From NCBI RefSeq assembly GCF_041262565.1, contig NZ_JBGCCJ010000001.1, positions 2,976,001 through 3,040,000 on the forward strand: 64,000 nucleotides of DNA, in the 5' to 3' direction. Origin of the DNA: Leifsonia sp. EB41. Its GTDB lineage: Bacteria; Actinomycetota; Actinomycetes; Actinomycetales; Microbacteriaceae. The notes under the pieces were generated by a model. That model worked only from the letters and a program-made list of their open reading frames with translations. It ran no database searches and had not been told where the DNA came from. Below, in pieces: positions 15,480 through 24,622 of the stretch (position 1 is its first letter; the number at the start of each line of letters is the position of its first letter). The translations under genes were made by a program, and so were the position numbers.

Positions 15480-16445
15480 ATGACGACACTCAACGCGGAG
15501 ACACCCGCGATCGCACCACCCGCCAGGGACGACCGTCCCCTCGCCGGCAGCCCGCGCCGCCGCCGGTACCGGCTCGCCCGGTCGATCAGCAAGTGGCTGT
15601 TCGTCCTGCCGGCGGTCCTGTTCGTCCTGGTCTTCTTCGGCTACCCCATCGTCAAGAACGTGGCGATGTCGTTCCAGGACTACACGACCAGCACCTTCTA
15701 CACGGGGGTGGCTCCGTGGGTCGGCCTCCAGAACTACGTCACGACGGTCACCAGCTCGCTGTTCACCTCGACGATGCTGAACACGGCGCTGTTCACGATC
15801 GGCTCGATCGTCCTCCAGTTCGCCATCGGCCTCGGGCTGGCGTTGTTCTTCAAGCGCAACTTCCCGCTCGGCGGCTTCCTGCGCTCGCTCCTGCTGCTGC
15901 CGTGGCTGCTCCCGCTGATCGCGTCGAGCGCGGTCTGGAAGTGGATCCTCGACCAGGACAGCGGTGCGCTCAACCAGTTCCTGGGCGTCTTCGGCGTCCA
16001 CCCGATCCCGTGGCTGGTCAGCCCGTCGCTGGCGCTGATCGCTGTGATCGGCGTGAACGTCTGGCTCGGCATCCCGTTCAACACGACCATCCTCTACAGC
16101 GGCCTGCAGGGCGTGCCGGAGGAGCTGTACGAGGCGGCGGCGCTCGACGGCGCGGTCGGCTGGCGGGCGTTCCGGCACATCACCTGGCCGAGCATCCGTC
16201 CGGTGGTCAGCGTCGTGATCGTGCTCGGCGTCGTCTACACGCTCAAGGTCGTGGACGTGATCCTCGGCCTCACCGGAGGAGGCCCGGCCAACTCCACACA
16301 GACGCTCGCGACCTGGGCGTACCAGAAATCGTTCGTGCAGTTCGCGTTCGGGGAGGGCGCAGCGATCAGCAACATCCTGATCGTCATCTCCCTCGTCTTC
16401 GCGGTCGTCTATCTGTACATGTCACGCAAGGAGGTCGACGAATGA
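15480..16445 (+). CDS. sugar ABC transporter permease (MalF/UgpA type)
   Basis: The 321-residue protein has a polar N-terminus of about 35 residues and six predicted membrane helices. The EAA loop that contacts the ATPase is visible as ELYEAAALDGAVGWRAFRHI (about residues 215-234). It forms the import channel with the next gene product. GAGAAGG lies before the ATG, and the gene overlaps the next by 4 bp (ATGA). No ATPase gene is present in the operon. Confidence 0.93.
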   Translation: MTTLNAETPAIAPPARDDRPLAGSPRRRRYRLARSISKWLFVLPAVLFVLVFFGYPIVKNVAMSFQDYTTSTFYTGVAPWVGLQNYVTTVTSSLFTSTMLNTALFTIGSIVLQFAIGLGLALFFKRNFPLGGFLRSLLLLPWLLPLIASSAVWKWILDQDSGALNQFLGVFGVHPIPWLVSPSLALIAVIGVNVWLGIPFNTTILYSGLQGVPEELYEAAALDGAVGWRAFRHITWPSIRPVVSVVIVLGVVYTLKVVDVILGLTGGGPANSTQTLATWAYQKSFVQFAFGEGAAISNILIVISLVFAVVYLYMSRKEVDE

Positions 16446-17302
16446 CCGAGACCAGAGCCATCGTGCTCCCGAAAGGGCAGCGCCTGGCGCGCCCGCACGT
16501 CAAGCGGCGCTGGCCGATGACCGTCCTCGGCGTCGTCTTCCTCGCGGTGATGATCTTCCCCGTCTACTGGATGGTCAACAGCAGCCTGCAGGCCAACGCC
16601 GGGGCGGCCACCACCGCGTGGTTCCCGCTCCAGCCGACGCTCGACGGCTACGCGACCGCCCTCAAGCAGCAGGGCGGCAACCTGGTCACGAGCACGATCA
16701 TCGCCCTGAGCACCGTGGTGCTGACCATCGTCATCGCGACCCCCGCGGCGTACGGGCTCGCCCGGTTCCGGATGCGCGGCATGACGGTGTTCGTGTTCGC
16801 GCTCCTGATCACGCAGATGATCCCGGTCATCGTGATCGCGAACGCGCTCTACGCGCTGTTCAACGACCTCGGGCTGCTGAACTCGTACGCCGGGCTGATC
16901 CTGGCCGACACCGCGGCGCAGATCCCGTTCGCCATCCTGCTGATCCGGGCGTTCATGGGATCGCTGCCGCCCTCCCTGGTGGAGGCGGCGCTGGTCGACG
17001 GCGCGAACAACTTCCGCGCCTTCATCTCGATCGTGGTCCCGATCAGCAAGAACGCGATCGTCACGGCGGCGCTGTTCACCTTCCTCGGTGCGTGGGGCGA
17101 CTTCCTCTTCGCCCTGACCCTGACGAGCACGCCGCAGGTCAAGCCGATCACGCTCGGAATCTACGACTACATCAGCTCGAACGTGCAGCAGTGGGGGCCG
17201 GTGATGGCGACCGCGGTGCTGGCCTCCATCCCCGCCGGCGTGCTGCTGATCCTCGCGCAACGGTACATCGCCGCCGGAGCCCTCGGCGGCGCGATCAAGT
17301 GA
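16442..17302 (+). CDS. sugar ABC transporter permease (MalG/UgpE type)
   Basis: The 286-residue protein has six membrane helices and the EAA loop SLVEAALVDGANNFRAFISI (about residues 178-197). VYWMVNSSLQ after the first helix is the usual start of the family's periplasmic loop. It overlaps the upstream permease and is followed 23 bp later by the ThuA-like gene. The ATPase that must power the pair is not encoded here; actinobacteria often use one shared MsiK-type ATPase. Confidence 0.93.
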   Translation: MTETRAIVLPKGQRLARPHVKRRWPMTVLGVVFLAVMIFPVYWMVNSSLQANAGAATTAWFPLQPTLDGYATALKQQGGNLVTSTIIALSTVVLTIVIATPAAYGLARFRMRGMTVFVFALLITQMIPVIVIANALYALFNDLGLLNSYAGLILADTAAQIPFAILLIRAFMGSLPPSLVEAALVDGANNFRAFISIVVPISKNAIVTAALFTFLGAWGDFLFALTLTSTPQVKPITLGIYDYISSNVQQWGPVMATAVLASIPAGVLLILAQRYIAAGALGGAIK

Positions 17303-17325
17303 AGAAACAAGGAGAGTGACCAGAA

Positions 17326-18135
17326 GTGTCTCATCGAATCGGAACCGCAGAAGACCCGATCCGCGTGGTCGTGTGGGGGGAGAACCGCCACGAGCAGCTC
17401 GAGCCGGAGGTCGCGGAGATCTACCCGTCCGGCATGCACACCACCATCAAGGAGGGCATCGAGGAGTTCGCGGGCGAGCGCGTGAGCGTGACGACCGTGA
17501 CGCTCGACGATCCCGAGCACGGGCTGACGGAGGAGCTGCTGGAGCGGACCGACGTTCTGACCTGGTGGGGCCATGCCGCGCACGCCGAGGTGTCCGACGA
17601 GATCGTCGAACGCGTCCACCGGCACGTGCTCTCCGGGATGGGGCTGATCGTGCTGCACTCCGGGCACTGGTCGAAGATCTTCACCAAACTCATGGGGACC
17701 TCGTGCACGCTGCGGTGGCGCAGTGACAACGACCGGGAGCTGGTCTGGACGGTCGACCCCACGCACCCGATCGCGCAGGGCATCCCGCACCCGATCGAGA
17801 TCCCGGCGCAGGAGATGTACGGCGAGCAGTTCGACGTGCCCGCACCGGACGAGCTGGTCTTCATCAGCACGTTCAGCGGCGGCGAGTGCTTCCGCAGCGG
17901 GATGACGTTCAAGCGCGGCAACGGCAGGATCTTCTACTTCAGTCCCGGCGACCAGGACTATCCGGTGTACCACCACCCCGATGTCCGGCATGTCATCGCG
18001 AACGGAGTGGAGTGGGCGGCCTCCGACCGGCCGGCGCGACAGGAGCCGGTGCTGCTGCGCTACGAGCGCGGCGACTTCTTCACCGGGCACGGCTACGCCG
18101 GCGCGATGCACAACCGCGACGAGGTCGTCCTGTGA
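17326..18135 (+). CDS. thuA: ThuA-like trehalose utilisation protein
   Basis: The 269-residue protein belongs to the ThuA family with a glutamine-amidotransferase-like fold. [12 protein letters not shown] begins the fold, [13 protein letters not shown] carries the conserved His pair, [13 protein letters not shown] and [20 protein letters not shown] are the family's C-terminal blocks. In rhizobia, ThuA and the oxidoreductase ThuB act on trehalose and related disaccharides through a 3-keto intermediate. Here two Gfo/Idh/MocA genes follow directly, which supports the same type of pathway. It starts with GTG after AAGGAGAG. Maltitol or palatinose could also be the substrate. Confidence 0.85.
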   Translation: MSHRIGTAEDPIRVVVWGENRHEQLEPEVAEIYPSGMHTTIKEGIEEFAGERVSVTTVTLDDPEHGLTEELLERTDVLTWWGHAAHAEVSDEIVERVHRHVLSGMGLIVLHSGHWSKIFTKLMGTSCTLRWRSDNDRELVWTVDPTHPIAQGIPHPIEIPAQEMYGEQFDVPAPDELVFISTFSGGECFRSGMTFKRGNGRIFYFSPGDQDYPVYHHPDVRHVIANGVEWAASDRPARQEPVLLRYERGDFFTGHGYAGAMHNRDEVVL

Positions 18136-19241
18136 GCGGCGCCGCCGACCAGCAGGGGGCGCTGCCCGTCGTCCTCGTCGGCGCGGGCAACATGGGCCGC
18201 AACTGGATCCGCACCTTCGCGTCGTCGCCGGACGCCCGCGTGGTCGGGATCGTCGACCTCGACCTGGAGCTGGCCGCCCGGGTAGCGCGGGAGGAGTCGC
18301 TCGACGTCGTCATCGGCTCGTCGGTGTCCGAGGTCGCCGCCCGCAGCGGCGCGGTCGCGGTGGTGAATGTCACCGTGCCCGCTGCGCACCGGCCCGTCAA
18401 CGAGGAGGCGCTCTTCGCCGGCCTCCCGGTGCTCTGCGAGAAGCCGATCGCGCCCACGCTGGTCGACGCCCTCCAGCAGGCGGCGCTCGCCGAGGTCGCG
18501 GGCGGTCTGCTCATGGTCAGCCAGTCGCGCCGGTTCTTCACCGAGCTGACCCGGCTGCGCGCCGTCGCCGACCGGCTGGGCCGCGTCGGGGCCATCACGA
18601 CCGAGTTCTACAAGGCCCCGCACTTCGGCGGCTTCCGCGACCGGATGGAGCAGCCGCTCCTGGTGGACATGGCCATCCACCAGTTCGACATGGCCCGCTA
18701 CCTGCTGCGCGCGGACCCGGTGACGGTGTCCTGCTCGTCCTGGAACCCGGCGTGGAGCTGGTACGACGGCGACGCCTCCGCCACCGCGACGTTCGAGTTC
18801 GACGACGGCGCACGCTACACCTTCACCGGGAGCTGGTGCGCGCCGGGACGCGAGACCTCCTGGAACGGCTCGTGGCGGGTCAGCGCCGAGCACGGCACCG
18901 CCGTGTGGGACGGGGACGGCGCCCCGGAGGCGGACGGGATCGACGAACTGCCCGACGTGCCCGCCGGTCCGGAGGAGATCGCCGGATCGCTCGCGGAGTT
19001 CGTGCGCTGCCTGCGCAGCGGCGAGACGCCGCAGAGCGAGATCCACCGGAACATCCCCAGCCTTGCGATGGTGGAGGCCGCCGTGCTGAGCGCCGAGACC
19101 GGAGAGCGCGTCGACCTCCCGCAGCTCCTGGAGCGGCGCTACGCGGAGGCGGTGCGGACGGAGCGCCGCGCCGACGTGCGGGAGCAGCTCGAGCAGTGGG
19201 GGAGCGTCGCGCACCTGCGCGGGGTGGAGGTCGTGCAGTGA
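18132..19241 (+). CDS. Gfo/Idh/MocA-family oxidoreductase
   Basis: The 369-residue protein starts with GTG overlapping the ThuA stop (GTGA). It has the NAD(P) motif [11 protein letters not shown] near residue 15, [13 protein letters not shown] with the family's EKP lysine near residue 104, and a C-terminal alpha/beta substrate domain with [12 protein letters not shown] holding the catalytic histidine. Such enzymes oxidise or reduce sugars and inositols. Position next to ThuA suggests it makes or removes a keto group on an imported disaccharide. A second family member follows, so two redox steps are likely. Confidence 0.9.
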   Translation: MSGAADQQGALPVVLVGAGNMGRNWIRTFASSPDARVVGIVDLDLELAARVAREESLDVVIGSSVSEVAARSGAVAVVNVTVPAAHRPVNEEALFAGLPVLCEKPIAPTLVDALQQAALAEVAGGLLMVSQSRRFFTELTRLRAVADRLGRVGAITTEFYKAPHFGGFRDRMEQPLLVDMAIHQFDMARYLLRADPVTVSCSSWNPAWSWYDGDASATATFEFDDGARYTFTGSWCAPGRETSWNGSWRVSAEHGTAVWDGDGAPEADGIDELPDVPAGPEEIAGSLAEFVRCLRSGETPQSEIHRNIPSLAMVEAAVLSAETGERVDLPQLLERRYAEAVRTERRADVREQLEQWGSVAHLRGVEVVQ

Positions 19242-20425
19242 CGGCCGAGCCGCTCCGGGTCGCGCTGATCGGCCACGGCTTCATGGGGGCTGCGCACTCG
19301 CAGGCGTGGCGCGTCGCTCCGCGCTTCTTCGACCTCCCGTTGCGGCCGGAGATGGCACTCCTGGTCGGGCGCACCGGCGCCGCGGAGTCGGCCGGCCGGC
19401 TCGGCTGGGCGGAGAGCGCGGCCGACTGGCGCGAGGCGGTCGCGCGCGACGACATCGACGTGGTCGACATCGTGACGCCCGGCGACACCCACGCCGAGAT
19501 CGCGATCGCCGCGCTGGAGGCCGGGAAGCACGTGCTGTGCGAGAAGCCGCTCGCGAACAGCCTCGCCGAGGCCGAGCGCATGGCCTCGGCGGCGGTCACC
19601 GCGCAGGAGCGGGGAGTGCTCGCGATGTGCGGGTTCACCTACCGCCGGGTGCCGGCGATCCTGGAGGCGCGCAGGCTGGTGCGGGAGGGCGCGATCGGCG
19701 ACGTGCGCGAGGTGCGGGCGCAGTACCTCCAGGACTGGCTGAGCGACCCGGCCGGCCCGATGACGTGGCGACTCGATCGCGCGAAGGCGGGCTCCGGCTC
19801 GCTGGGCGACATCGGCGCGCACATCATCGACGCCGCGGAATTCGTGGTGGGCGACCGCATCGCCTCGGTCAGCGGCACGCTCGAGACGTACGTCCGGCAG
19901 CGGCCCATCCTGGCCGAGCAGCGCGGACTCGGCGGCGTGGCCTCCGACAGGCTCGGCGAGGTGACGGTGGACGATGCGGCCTGGTTCACGACGCGGTTCG
20001 GCTCGGGCGCGATGGGCTCCTTCACAGCGACCCGCTACGCGACCGGCCGCAAGAACGCGCTCCGGCTGGAGATCTCCGGCACCCGCGGCGCGCTGGCGTT
20101 CGACCTGGAGCGCATGAACGAGCTCGAGTATTACGACGCGACGGAGCCGTCCGACCGCCTCGGCTTCCGCCGCATCCTCGCGACCGAGCCCGAGCATCCC
20201 TTCGCCGGAAACTGGTGGCCGACGGGTCACGCGCTCGGCTACGAGCACGCTTTCTCCCACCAGGTCGTCGACTTCGTGACCGACATCGCGGAGCGACGGG
20301 CGCCGGAGCCGTCGTTCGCGGACGCGCTGCACGTTCAGCGGGTGCTGGCGGCGGTCGAGGGGAGCGCAGGGGCGGGGAGTGCGTGGGTTTCAACGGAGGA
20401 GATCGCGGGCGAAACGCCGGCGTGA
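19238..20425 (+). CDS. Gfo/Idh/MocA-family oxidoreductase (ThuB-like position)
   Basis: The 395-residue protein overlaps the previous gene by four bases (GTGA). VALIGHGFMGAAHS is the nucleotide loop, CEKPLANSLAEAERM the EKP motif, and GSLGDIGAHIIDAAEFV carries the catalytic D-x-x-x-H pattern. It is the last gene of the operon. Its final codons lie inside repeat copy B, so the 3' end of this gene is part of the dispersed element. Its role is probably the second redox step on the imported sugar; direction and substrate are not evident. Confidence 0.9.
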   Translation: MTAEPLRVALIGHGFMGAAHSQAWRVAPRFFDLPLRPEMALLVGRTGAAESAGRLGWAESAADWREAVARDDIDVVDIVTPGDTHAEIAIAALEAGKHVLCEKPLANSLAEAERMASAAVTAQERGVLAMCGFTYRRVPAILEARRLVREGAIGDVREVRAQYLQDWLSDPAGPMTWRLDRAKAGSGSLGDIGAHIIDAAEFVVGDRIASVSGTLETYVRQRPILAEQRGLGGVASDRLGEVTVDDAAWFTTRFGSGAMGSFTATRYATGRKNALRLEISGTRGALAFDLERMNELEYYDATEPSDRLGFRRILATEPEHPFAGNWWPTGHALGYEHAFSHQVVDFVTDIAERRAPEPSFADALHVQRVLAAVEGSAGAGSAWVSTEEIAGETPA

Positions 20426-20489
20426 GGCAGCCTCCGGAGGAGGTGGCCCGGCGTGTCGGGGTGGATCTCCTCCGGTGGCTACGGCAGGG
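20394..20489. repeat. 96-bp dispersed hairpin element, copy B
   Basis: Second copy of the element at 12944-13039. CGGAGGAGATC (20394-20404) has its exact complement GATCTCCTCCG at 20464-20474, and the inner CCGGAGGAG (20433-20441) can pair with CTCCTCCGG at 20467-20475 instead, so two stems compete for one arm. The element covers the last 32 bp of the oxidoreductase gene and the last bases of the LysR gene. It may end transcription from both sides. Confidence 0.8.
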
Positions 20490-21414
20490 GGCCGGAGCGG
20501 AGGGCAGCGAAGCCGTCGCGGACGGCGGCGACGAGGTGGCGGACGGCGGGGGAGGGGCGGCGGCTGGCGTCCTCGGCGGAGGTGGCCACGAGGATCGAGC
20601 GCACGAACGACGGGTCCTGGATCGGGAGCAGGACGATGCCGGGGTGCGCGGCGGCCGTCGCCAGGCCGGGGATGATCCCGACCACCATCCGCGCGGCGGT
20701 CATGCCGAGCAGGACCTGGAAGTCGTCGGTCCGGATCGCGACGTCCAGGACGTGACCCTCGGCCGCGAAGGCGTCGGCGACGACGCGGTCCATCGCGTCC
20801 TCCGCGGAGGTGGCGAAGACCCAGCGCTCGTCGCGGAGCGAGAGCACGGCGGCGCGGTCGACCGACGTGCGCGACGCCAGCGGGTGGCCGACGGGCAGCG
20901 CCAGCATCAGGGGGTCGCGGTAGACCTCCATCGTCACGACGTTCGGGCGGAACGGCAGCTCGTACCCCGGCACCGTGTAGACGAGCGCGGCGTCGAGCGC
21001 GCCGCGGTTGATCCGGTCGACGAGCGCTGGCACCTCCTCGAACGTGGCCTCGATCTCGATCCCGAGGTCACCGACGCTGTTCGCGACGAACGGGAGGATG
21101 CTCGCCGCCGCCGTCGCGAAGGTCCCGAACCGCAGTCGCACCCGTCCCAGCTCGCTGAACTCGCGCGCGTCCGCAATGGCCCGCTCGCTGAGCGTCAGGA
21201 TCTCCTGCGCGCGTTCGAGGAGCAGCATGCCGACCGGCGTCAGCCTGCTGCCGCGCGGCGAGCGCACCAGCACGGGCGCGCCGACCAGGCGCTCCAGGTT
21301 CTTGAGGTGGTAGTCGACGGTCGGCTGGCCCCAGCCCAGACGACGGGCGGCGGCCGTGACGGAGCCTTCGGCGTGGACCGCCCTGAGCGCCTCGAACTGT
21401 CGCAGATCCGCCAT
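20479..21414 (-). CDS. LysR-family regulator of the basic amino acid decarboxylase operon
   Basis: The 311-residue protein has the LysR helix-turn-helix LRQFEALRAVHAEGSVTAAARRLGWGQPTV in its first 35 residues (unusually read QPTVDYHLKNLE rather than QPAVSRQIRALE) and a periplasmic-binding-like effector domain. It is divergent from the decarboxylase-permease operon, with a CACATA-N5-TATGTG site between them, so it most likely activates that operon in response to an amino acid or low pH. No cofactor site is visible. The 3' end runs into the dispersed element. Confidence 0.9.
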   Translation of the reverse strand: MADLRQFEALRAVHAEGSVTAAARRLGWGQPTVDYHLKNLERLVGAPVLVRSPRGSRLTPVGMLLLERAQEILTLSERAIADAREFSELGRVRLRFGTFATAAASILPFVANSVGDLGIEIEATFEEVPALVDRINRGALDAALVYTVPGYELPFRPNVVTMEVYRDPLMLALPVGHPLASRTSVDRAAVLSLRDERWVFATSAEDAMDRVVADAFAAEGHVLDVAIRTDDFQVLLGMTAARMVVGIIPGLATAAAHPGIVLLPIQDPSFVRSILVATSAEDASRRPSPAVRHLVAAVRDGFAALRSGPLP

Positions 21415-21442
21415 CGGAAGCCCCGTCGTGAGGTGAATGAGT

Positions 21443-21459
21443 CACATACAGTCTATGTG
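21443..21459. promoter_or_regulatory. candidate LysR binding site
   Basis: CACATA-CAGTC-TATGTG is a perfect 6-bp dyad in the 101-bp gap between the LysR and decarboxylase genes, 28 bp upstream of the LysR start codon. Its centre has the T-N11-A form expected for LysR boxes. Confidence 0.6.
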
Positions 21460-21515
21460 GGTAGGGCGAACTTCGGGGGATTCCGACCGCGGGACGCCGC
21501 CCGCACGATGGAGGA

Positions 21516-23075
21516 ATGGCCCCCACCCGTTCGTCTGCGACCGACTCGCGTCCGCAGCTGCCCGCCGCAGAACTCCGGCCCACCGCCGACCTCCGCCATT
21601 GGGAGACCCCGTACGCGGACGCGCTGGAGCGCCACGCCGCCCGGTCGCCCCTTCCGCTGATGGTCCCGGGGCACGGCGGCGACGAGCTCGGCCTGAGCGC
21701 ACGGCTCGCCGACTTCCTGGGGCCGCGTCCGCTGCAGCTCGACGTCCCGATGCTGGTGGACGACATCGACCTGGGCGAGGACTCGCCGCTGAGGCGGTCT
21801 CTGGACCTCGCGGCGCACGCGTGGGGCGCCCGCCGCACCTGGTTCCTGACCGGCGGCGCCTCGCAGGCCAACCGGATCGCCGCGCTGGCCGTGCGGGGGC
21901 TCGGCCAGAACATCCTGTCGCAGCGCAGCGCGCACTCCAGCTTCAGCGACGGCGTGCTCTCGGCGGGACTGGCGCCCTCGTTCGTGCTGCCCTCCCTCGA
22001 CACGGTGCATGGCGTCGCACACGGCGTCTCGCCCGCGTCCCTCGAGGAGGCGCTGACCGCCGCGGCGGGCGCCGGACGCCCGGCCGACGCCGTCTACATC
22101 GTGTCGCCCAGCTACTTCGGCTCGGTCGCCGACGTCGCCGGGCTCGCCCGGGTGGCACACGCGCACGGCGCCCCGCTCATCGTCGACGGCGCCTGGGGGC
22201 CGCACTTCGGGTTCCACCCGGACCTCCCGGAGTCGCCCGCCCGGCTCGGTGCGGACCTGGTGGTCTCCAGTACCCACAAGCTGGGCGGCTCGCTCACCCA
22301 GTCCGCCATGCTGCACCTCGGCCACGGACCGTTCGCCGACGCCCTCGAACCGCTCGTGGAGCGGGCCGTGTCGATCACCGCCTCGACCTCCACGTCGGCG
22401 CTGCTGCAGGCCTCCCTCGACATCGCCCGGCACGCGCTCGCCACCGGCGCTGAGCTGATCGGCCGGTCGATCGCGGTCGCCGACGCCTTCCGCGACGCGC
22501 TTCGCGACGACCCGCGCTTCGGCGTGCTCAGCGACGGGTTCGGCGCGTTCGACGACATCGTCGCCGTCGACCCGCTGCGCGTCGCGATCGACGTCTCGAA
22601 CACCGGGGTCAGCGGGCACTGGCTGCGTCAGCGGCTCATCGACGCCGACGGGATCTTCTTCGAGATGTCGACGGCGACCACCCTCGTCGCACTCATCGGC
22701 GCGGGCAAGACGCCGGACCTCGCCCGGGCGCACCTGGCGCTCGTCGCGGCGGCCGATTCGGCGGAGGCCCGCGCCGAGCGGGCGGCCGGGGGCGCGGACG
22801 AGTTCCCGGCTCTGCCCGAGGTCGGCCCGCTGCGCATCCTGCCCCGCGACGCGTTCTTCGCCGCGACCGAGCTCGTGCCGGCGGCCGAGGCGGTCGGCCG
22901 CACGTCCGCCGACACCCTCGCCGCGTACCCGCCCGGGATCCCGAACCTCATCCCCGGCGAGGAGATCACGGAGCAGACCGTCGCGTTCCTGCAGGCCGTC
23001 GCGGCCTCCCCGTCCGGGTACGTGCGCGGCGCCGTCGACCCGAGGGTCGAGCGCTTCCGGGTGACCCGGCACTGA
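21516..23075 (+). CDS. Orn/Lys/Arg decarboxylase (fold type I, PLP)
   Basis: The 519-residue protein has the compact layout of Gram-positive-type basic amino acid decarboxylases without the N-terminal wing domain. PLMVPGHGGDEL at residues 48-59 matches the entry motif, FLTGGASQANRIAAL the PLP phosphate loop, IVDGAWGPHFGFHP the pyridine-nitrogen aspartate region, and SSTHKLGGSLTQSAML the Schiff-base lysine (about residue 253). It would convert lysine, ornithine or arginine to a diamine and CO2, using up protons. GGAGG lies only one base before the ATG, so the start could be slightly different. It leads an operon with a permease and a LysA-like gene. Confidence 0.88.
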   Translation: MAPTRSSATDSRPQLPAAELRPTADLRHWETPYADALERHAARSPLPLMVPGHGGDELGLSARLADFLGPRPLQLDVPMLVDDIDLGEDSPLRRSLDLAAHAWGARRTWFLTGGASQANRIAALAVRGLGQNILSQRSAHSSFSDGVLSAGLAPSFVLPSLDTVHGVAHGVSPASLEEALTAAAGAGRPADAVYIVSPSYFGSVADVAGLARVAHAHGAPLIVDGAWGPHFGFHPDLPESPARLGADLVVSSTHKLGGSLTQSAMLHLGHGPFADALEPLVERAVSITASTSTSALLQASLDIARHALATGAELIGRSIAVADAFRDALRDDPRFGVLSDGFGAFDDIVAVDPLRVAIDVSNTGVSGHWLRQRLIDADGIFFEMSTATTLVALIGAGKTPDLARAHLALVAAADSAEARAERAAGGADEFPALPEVGPLRILPRDAFFAATELVPAAEAVGRTSADTLAAYPPGIPNLIPGEEITEQTVAFLQAVAASPSGYVRGAVDPRVERFRVTRH

Positions 23076-23125
23076 GCGCGCGACCGATTTCGGAAACCCC
23101 CACCAATCAAAGGAGACTGGTAGAT

Positions 23126-24622
23126 ATGCCCACAATCGCTCAGCAGCTGCTGCGCAGAAAGCCCACGACGCCTCCCGGCGCCGGAGAGGCGCACCTGCGA
23201 CGCAGCATCGGACTCTTCTCGCTGACCATGATCGGCGTCGGCGGGACGCTCGGCACCGGAATCTTCTTCATCCTGTCCCAGGCGGTCCCCGTCGCCGGTC
23301 CCGCGGTGATCTGGTCGTTCGTCATCGGCGGCGTCGTCGCCGGGCTGACCGCGCTCTGCTACGCCGAGATGGCGGGCGCCGTCCCGGCCTCCGGCTCGAC
23401 CTACTCGTACGCGTACGCGACGCTCGGTGAGGGCACGGCGATGGCGGTGGGAGCCTGTCTGCTGCTGGAGTACGGCGTCTCCACCGCGGCCGTCGCCGTC
23501 GGCTGGTCCCAGTACGTCAACCAGCTCCTGCAGAACCTCCTCGGCTGGCAGCTCCCGGTGCAGCTCTCCCAGGCGCCGGAGCAGGGCGGCATCGTCAACA
23601 TCCCCGCGGTCATCGTCATCGTGCTGTGCTCGCTCCTGCTGCTGCGCGGGGCGCGCGAGTCCACGATGGTCAACAGCATCATGGTCGTCATCAAGATCGC
23701 CGTCGTGCTGTTCTTCTGCGCTGTCGCGTTCACCGGGTGGAACAGCGACCACTTCCACAACTTCGCGCCGGCCGGGTTCGCGGGCATCGTCGGCGGCGCC
23801 GGGATCATCTTCTTCTCGTTCGTCGGGCTCGACGCCGTGTCGACGGCCGGCGAGGAGGCCAAGAACCCGAAGCGGAACCTGCCGCTCGCGATCATCTTCG
23901 CGCTGATCATCATCATCGTGCTGTACGTCGCCACCAGCCTCGCCGCGCTCGGCGCGCAGGCTCCCGAGAAGTTCGCGAACCAGGACGCCGGCCTCGCCGC
24001 GATCCTGCAGAACATCATCGGCTCCACCTGGCCGGGGACCATCGTCGCGATCGGCGCGATCATCTCCATCTTCTCGGTGACGCTCGTTGTCCTCTACGGG
24101 CAGACGCGCATCCTGTTCGCCATGTCGCGCGACGGGATGATCCCCAAGGTGTTCGCGAAGGTCAACCCGCGGACGATGACCCCGGTGAAGAACACCGTCA
24201 TCGTCATGATCGCCACGAGCGTCCTCGCGGCCGTCGTCCCGATCGACTTCCTCGCCGAGATGACGAGCATCGGCACCCTGGTCGCCTTCCTCGTCGTGTC
24301 GCTCGGCGTCATCATCCTGCGCGTTCGGGAGCCGGAGCTGGAGCGCGGCTTCCGCCTCCCGCTGGGCTGGACCATCCCCATCCTGTCGATCGCGGGCTGC
24401 ATCGCGATCATCACGCAGCTCCGCCTCATCACCATCATCGTGTTCCTGATCTGGACGGCCGCCTTCCTCGTCTTCTACTGGTTCTACGGCCGGAAGCACT
24501 CCACGCTGCAGACCGGGACCCCGGTCGCCGGCGCGGAGGCCCCGTACACGAGCAACTTCGCCCAGCCGAGCAAGACCGAGATCCGGGAGGCCGCCGAGCG
24601 CAGGAAGGCGGGCAGGCGATGA
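23126..24622 (+). CDS. APC-superfamily amino acid permease
   Basis: The 498-residue protein has about 12-13 membrane helices and the APC signature in helix 1, MIGVGGTLGTGIFF (residues 35-48). FFSFVGLDAVSTAGEEAKNPKRNLP near residue 230 is the conserved helix-6/loop region typical of cationic amino acid transporters. It lies between a basic amino acid decarboxylase and a LysA-like decarboxylase, so import of lysine-like substrates or exchange for their amines is the likely task. AAAGGAGA precedes the ATG. The hydrophilic C-terminus holds a basic stretch, EIREAAERRKAGRR. Confidence 0.9.
   Translation: MPTIAQQLLRRKPTTPPGAGEAHLRRSIGLFSLTMIGVGGTLGTGIFFILSQAVPVAGPAVIWSFVIGGVVAGLTALCYAEMAGAVPASGSTYSYAYATLGEGTAMAVGACLLLEYGVSTAAVAVGWSQYVNQLLQNLLGWQLPVQLSQAPEQGGIVNIPAVIVIVLCSLLLLRGARESTMVNSIMVVIKIAVVLFFCAVAFTGWNSDHFHNFAPAGFAGIVGGAGIIFFSFVGLDAVSTAGEEAKNPKRNLPLAIIFALIIIIVLYVATSLAALGAQAPEKFANQDAGLAAILQNIIGSTWPGTIVAIGAIISIFSVTLVVLYGQTRILFAMSRDGMIPKVFAKVNPRTMTPVKNTVIVMIATSVLAAVVPIDFLAEMTSIGTLVAFLVVSLGVIILRVREPELERGFRLPLGWTIPILSIAGCIAIITQLRLITIIVFLIWTAAFLVFYWFYGRKHSTLQTGTPVAGAEAPYTSNFAQPSKTEIREAAERRKAGRR

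Noticed and set aside
19306-21660. 784-codon open frame across the Gfo/Idh, LysR and decarboxylase starts
   Set aside because: It crosses three genes on both strands and has low-complexity R/G/A-rich composition; it is a frame shadow.
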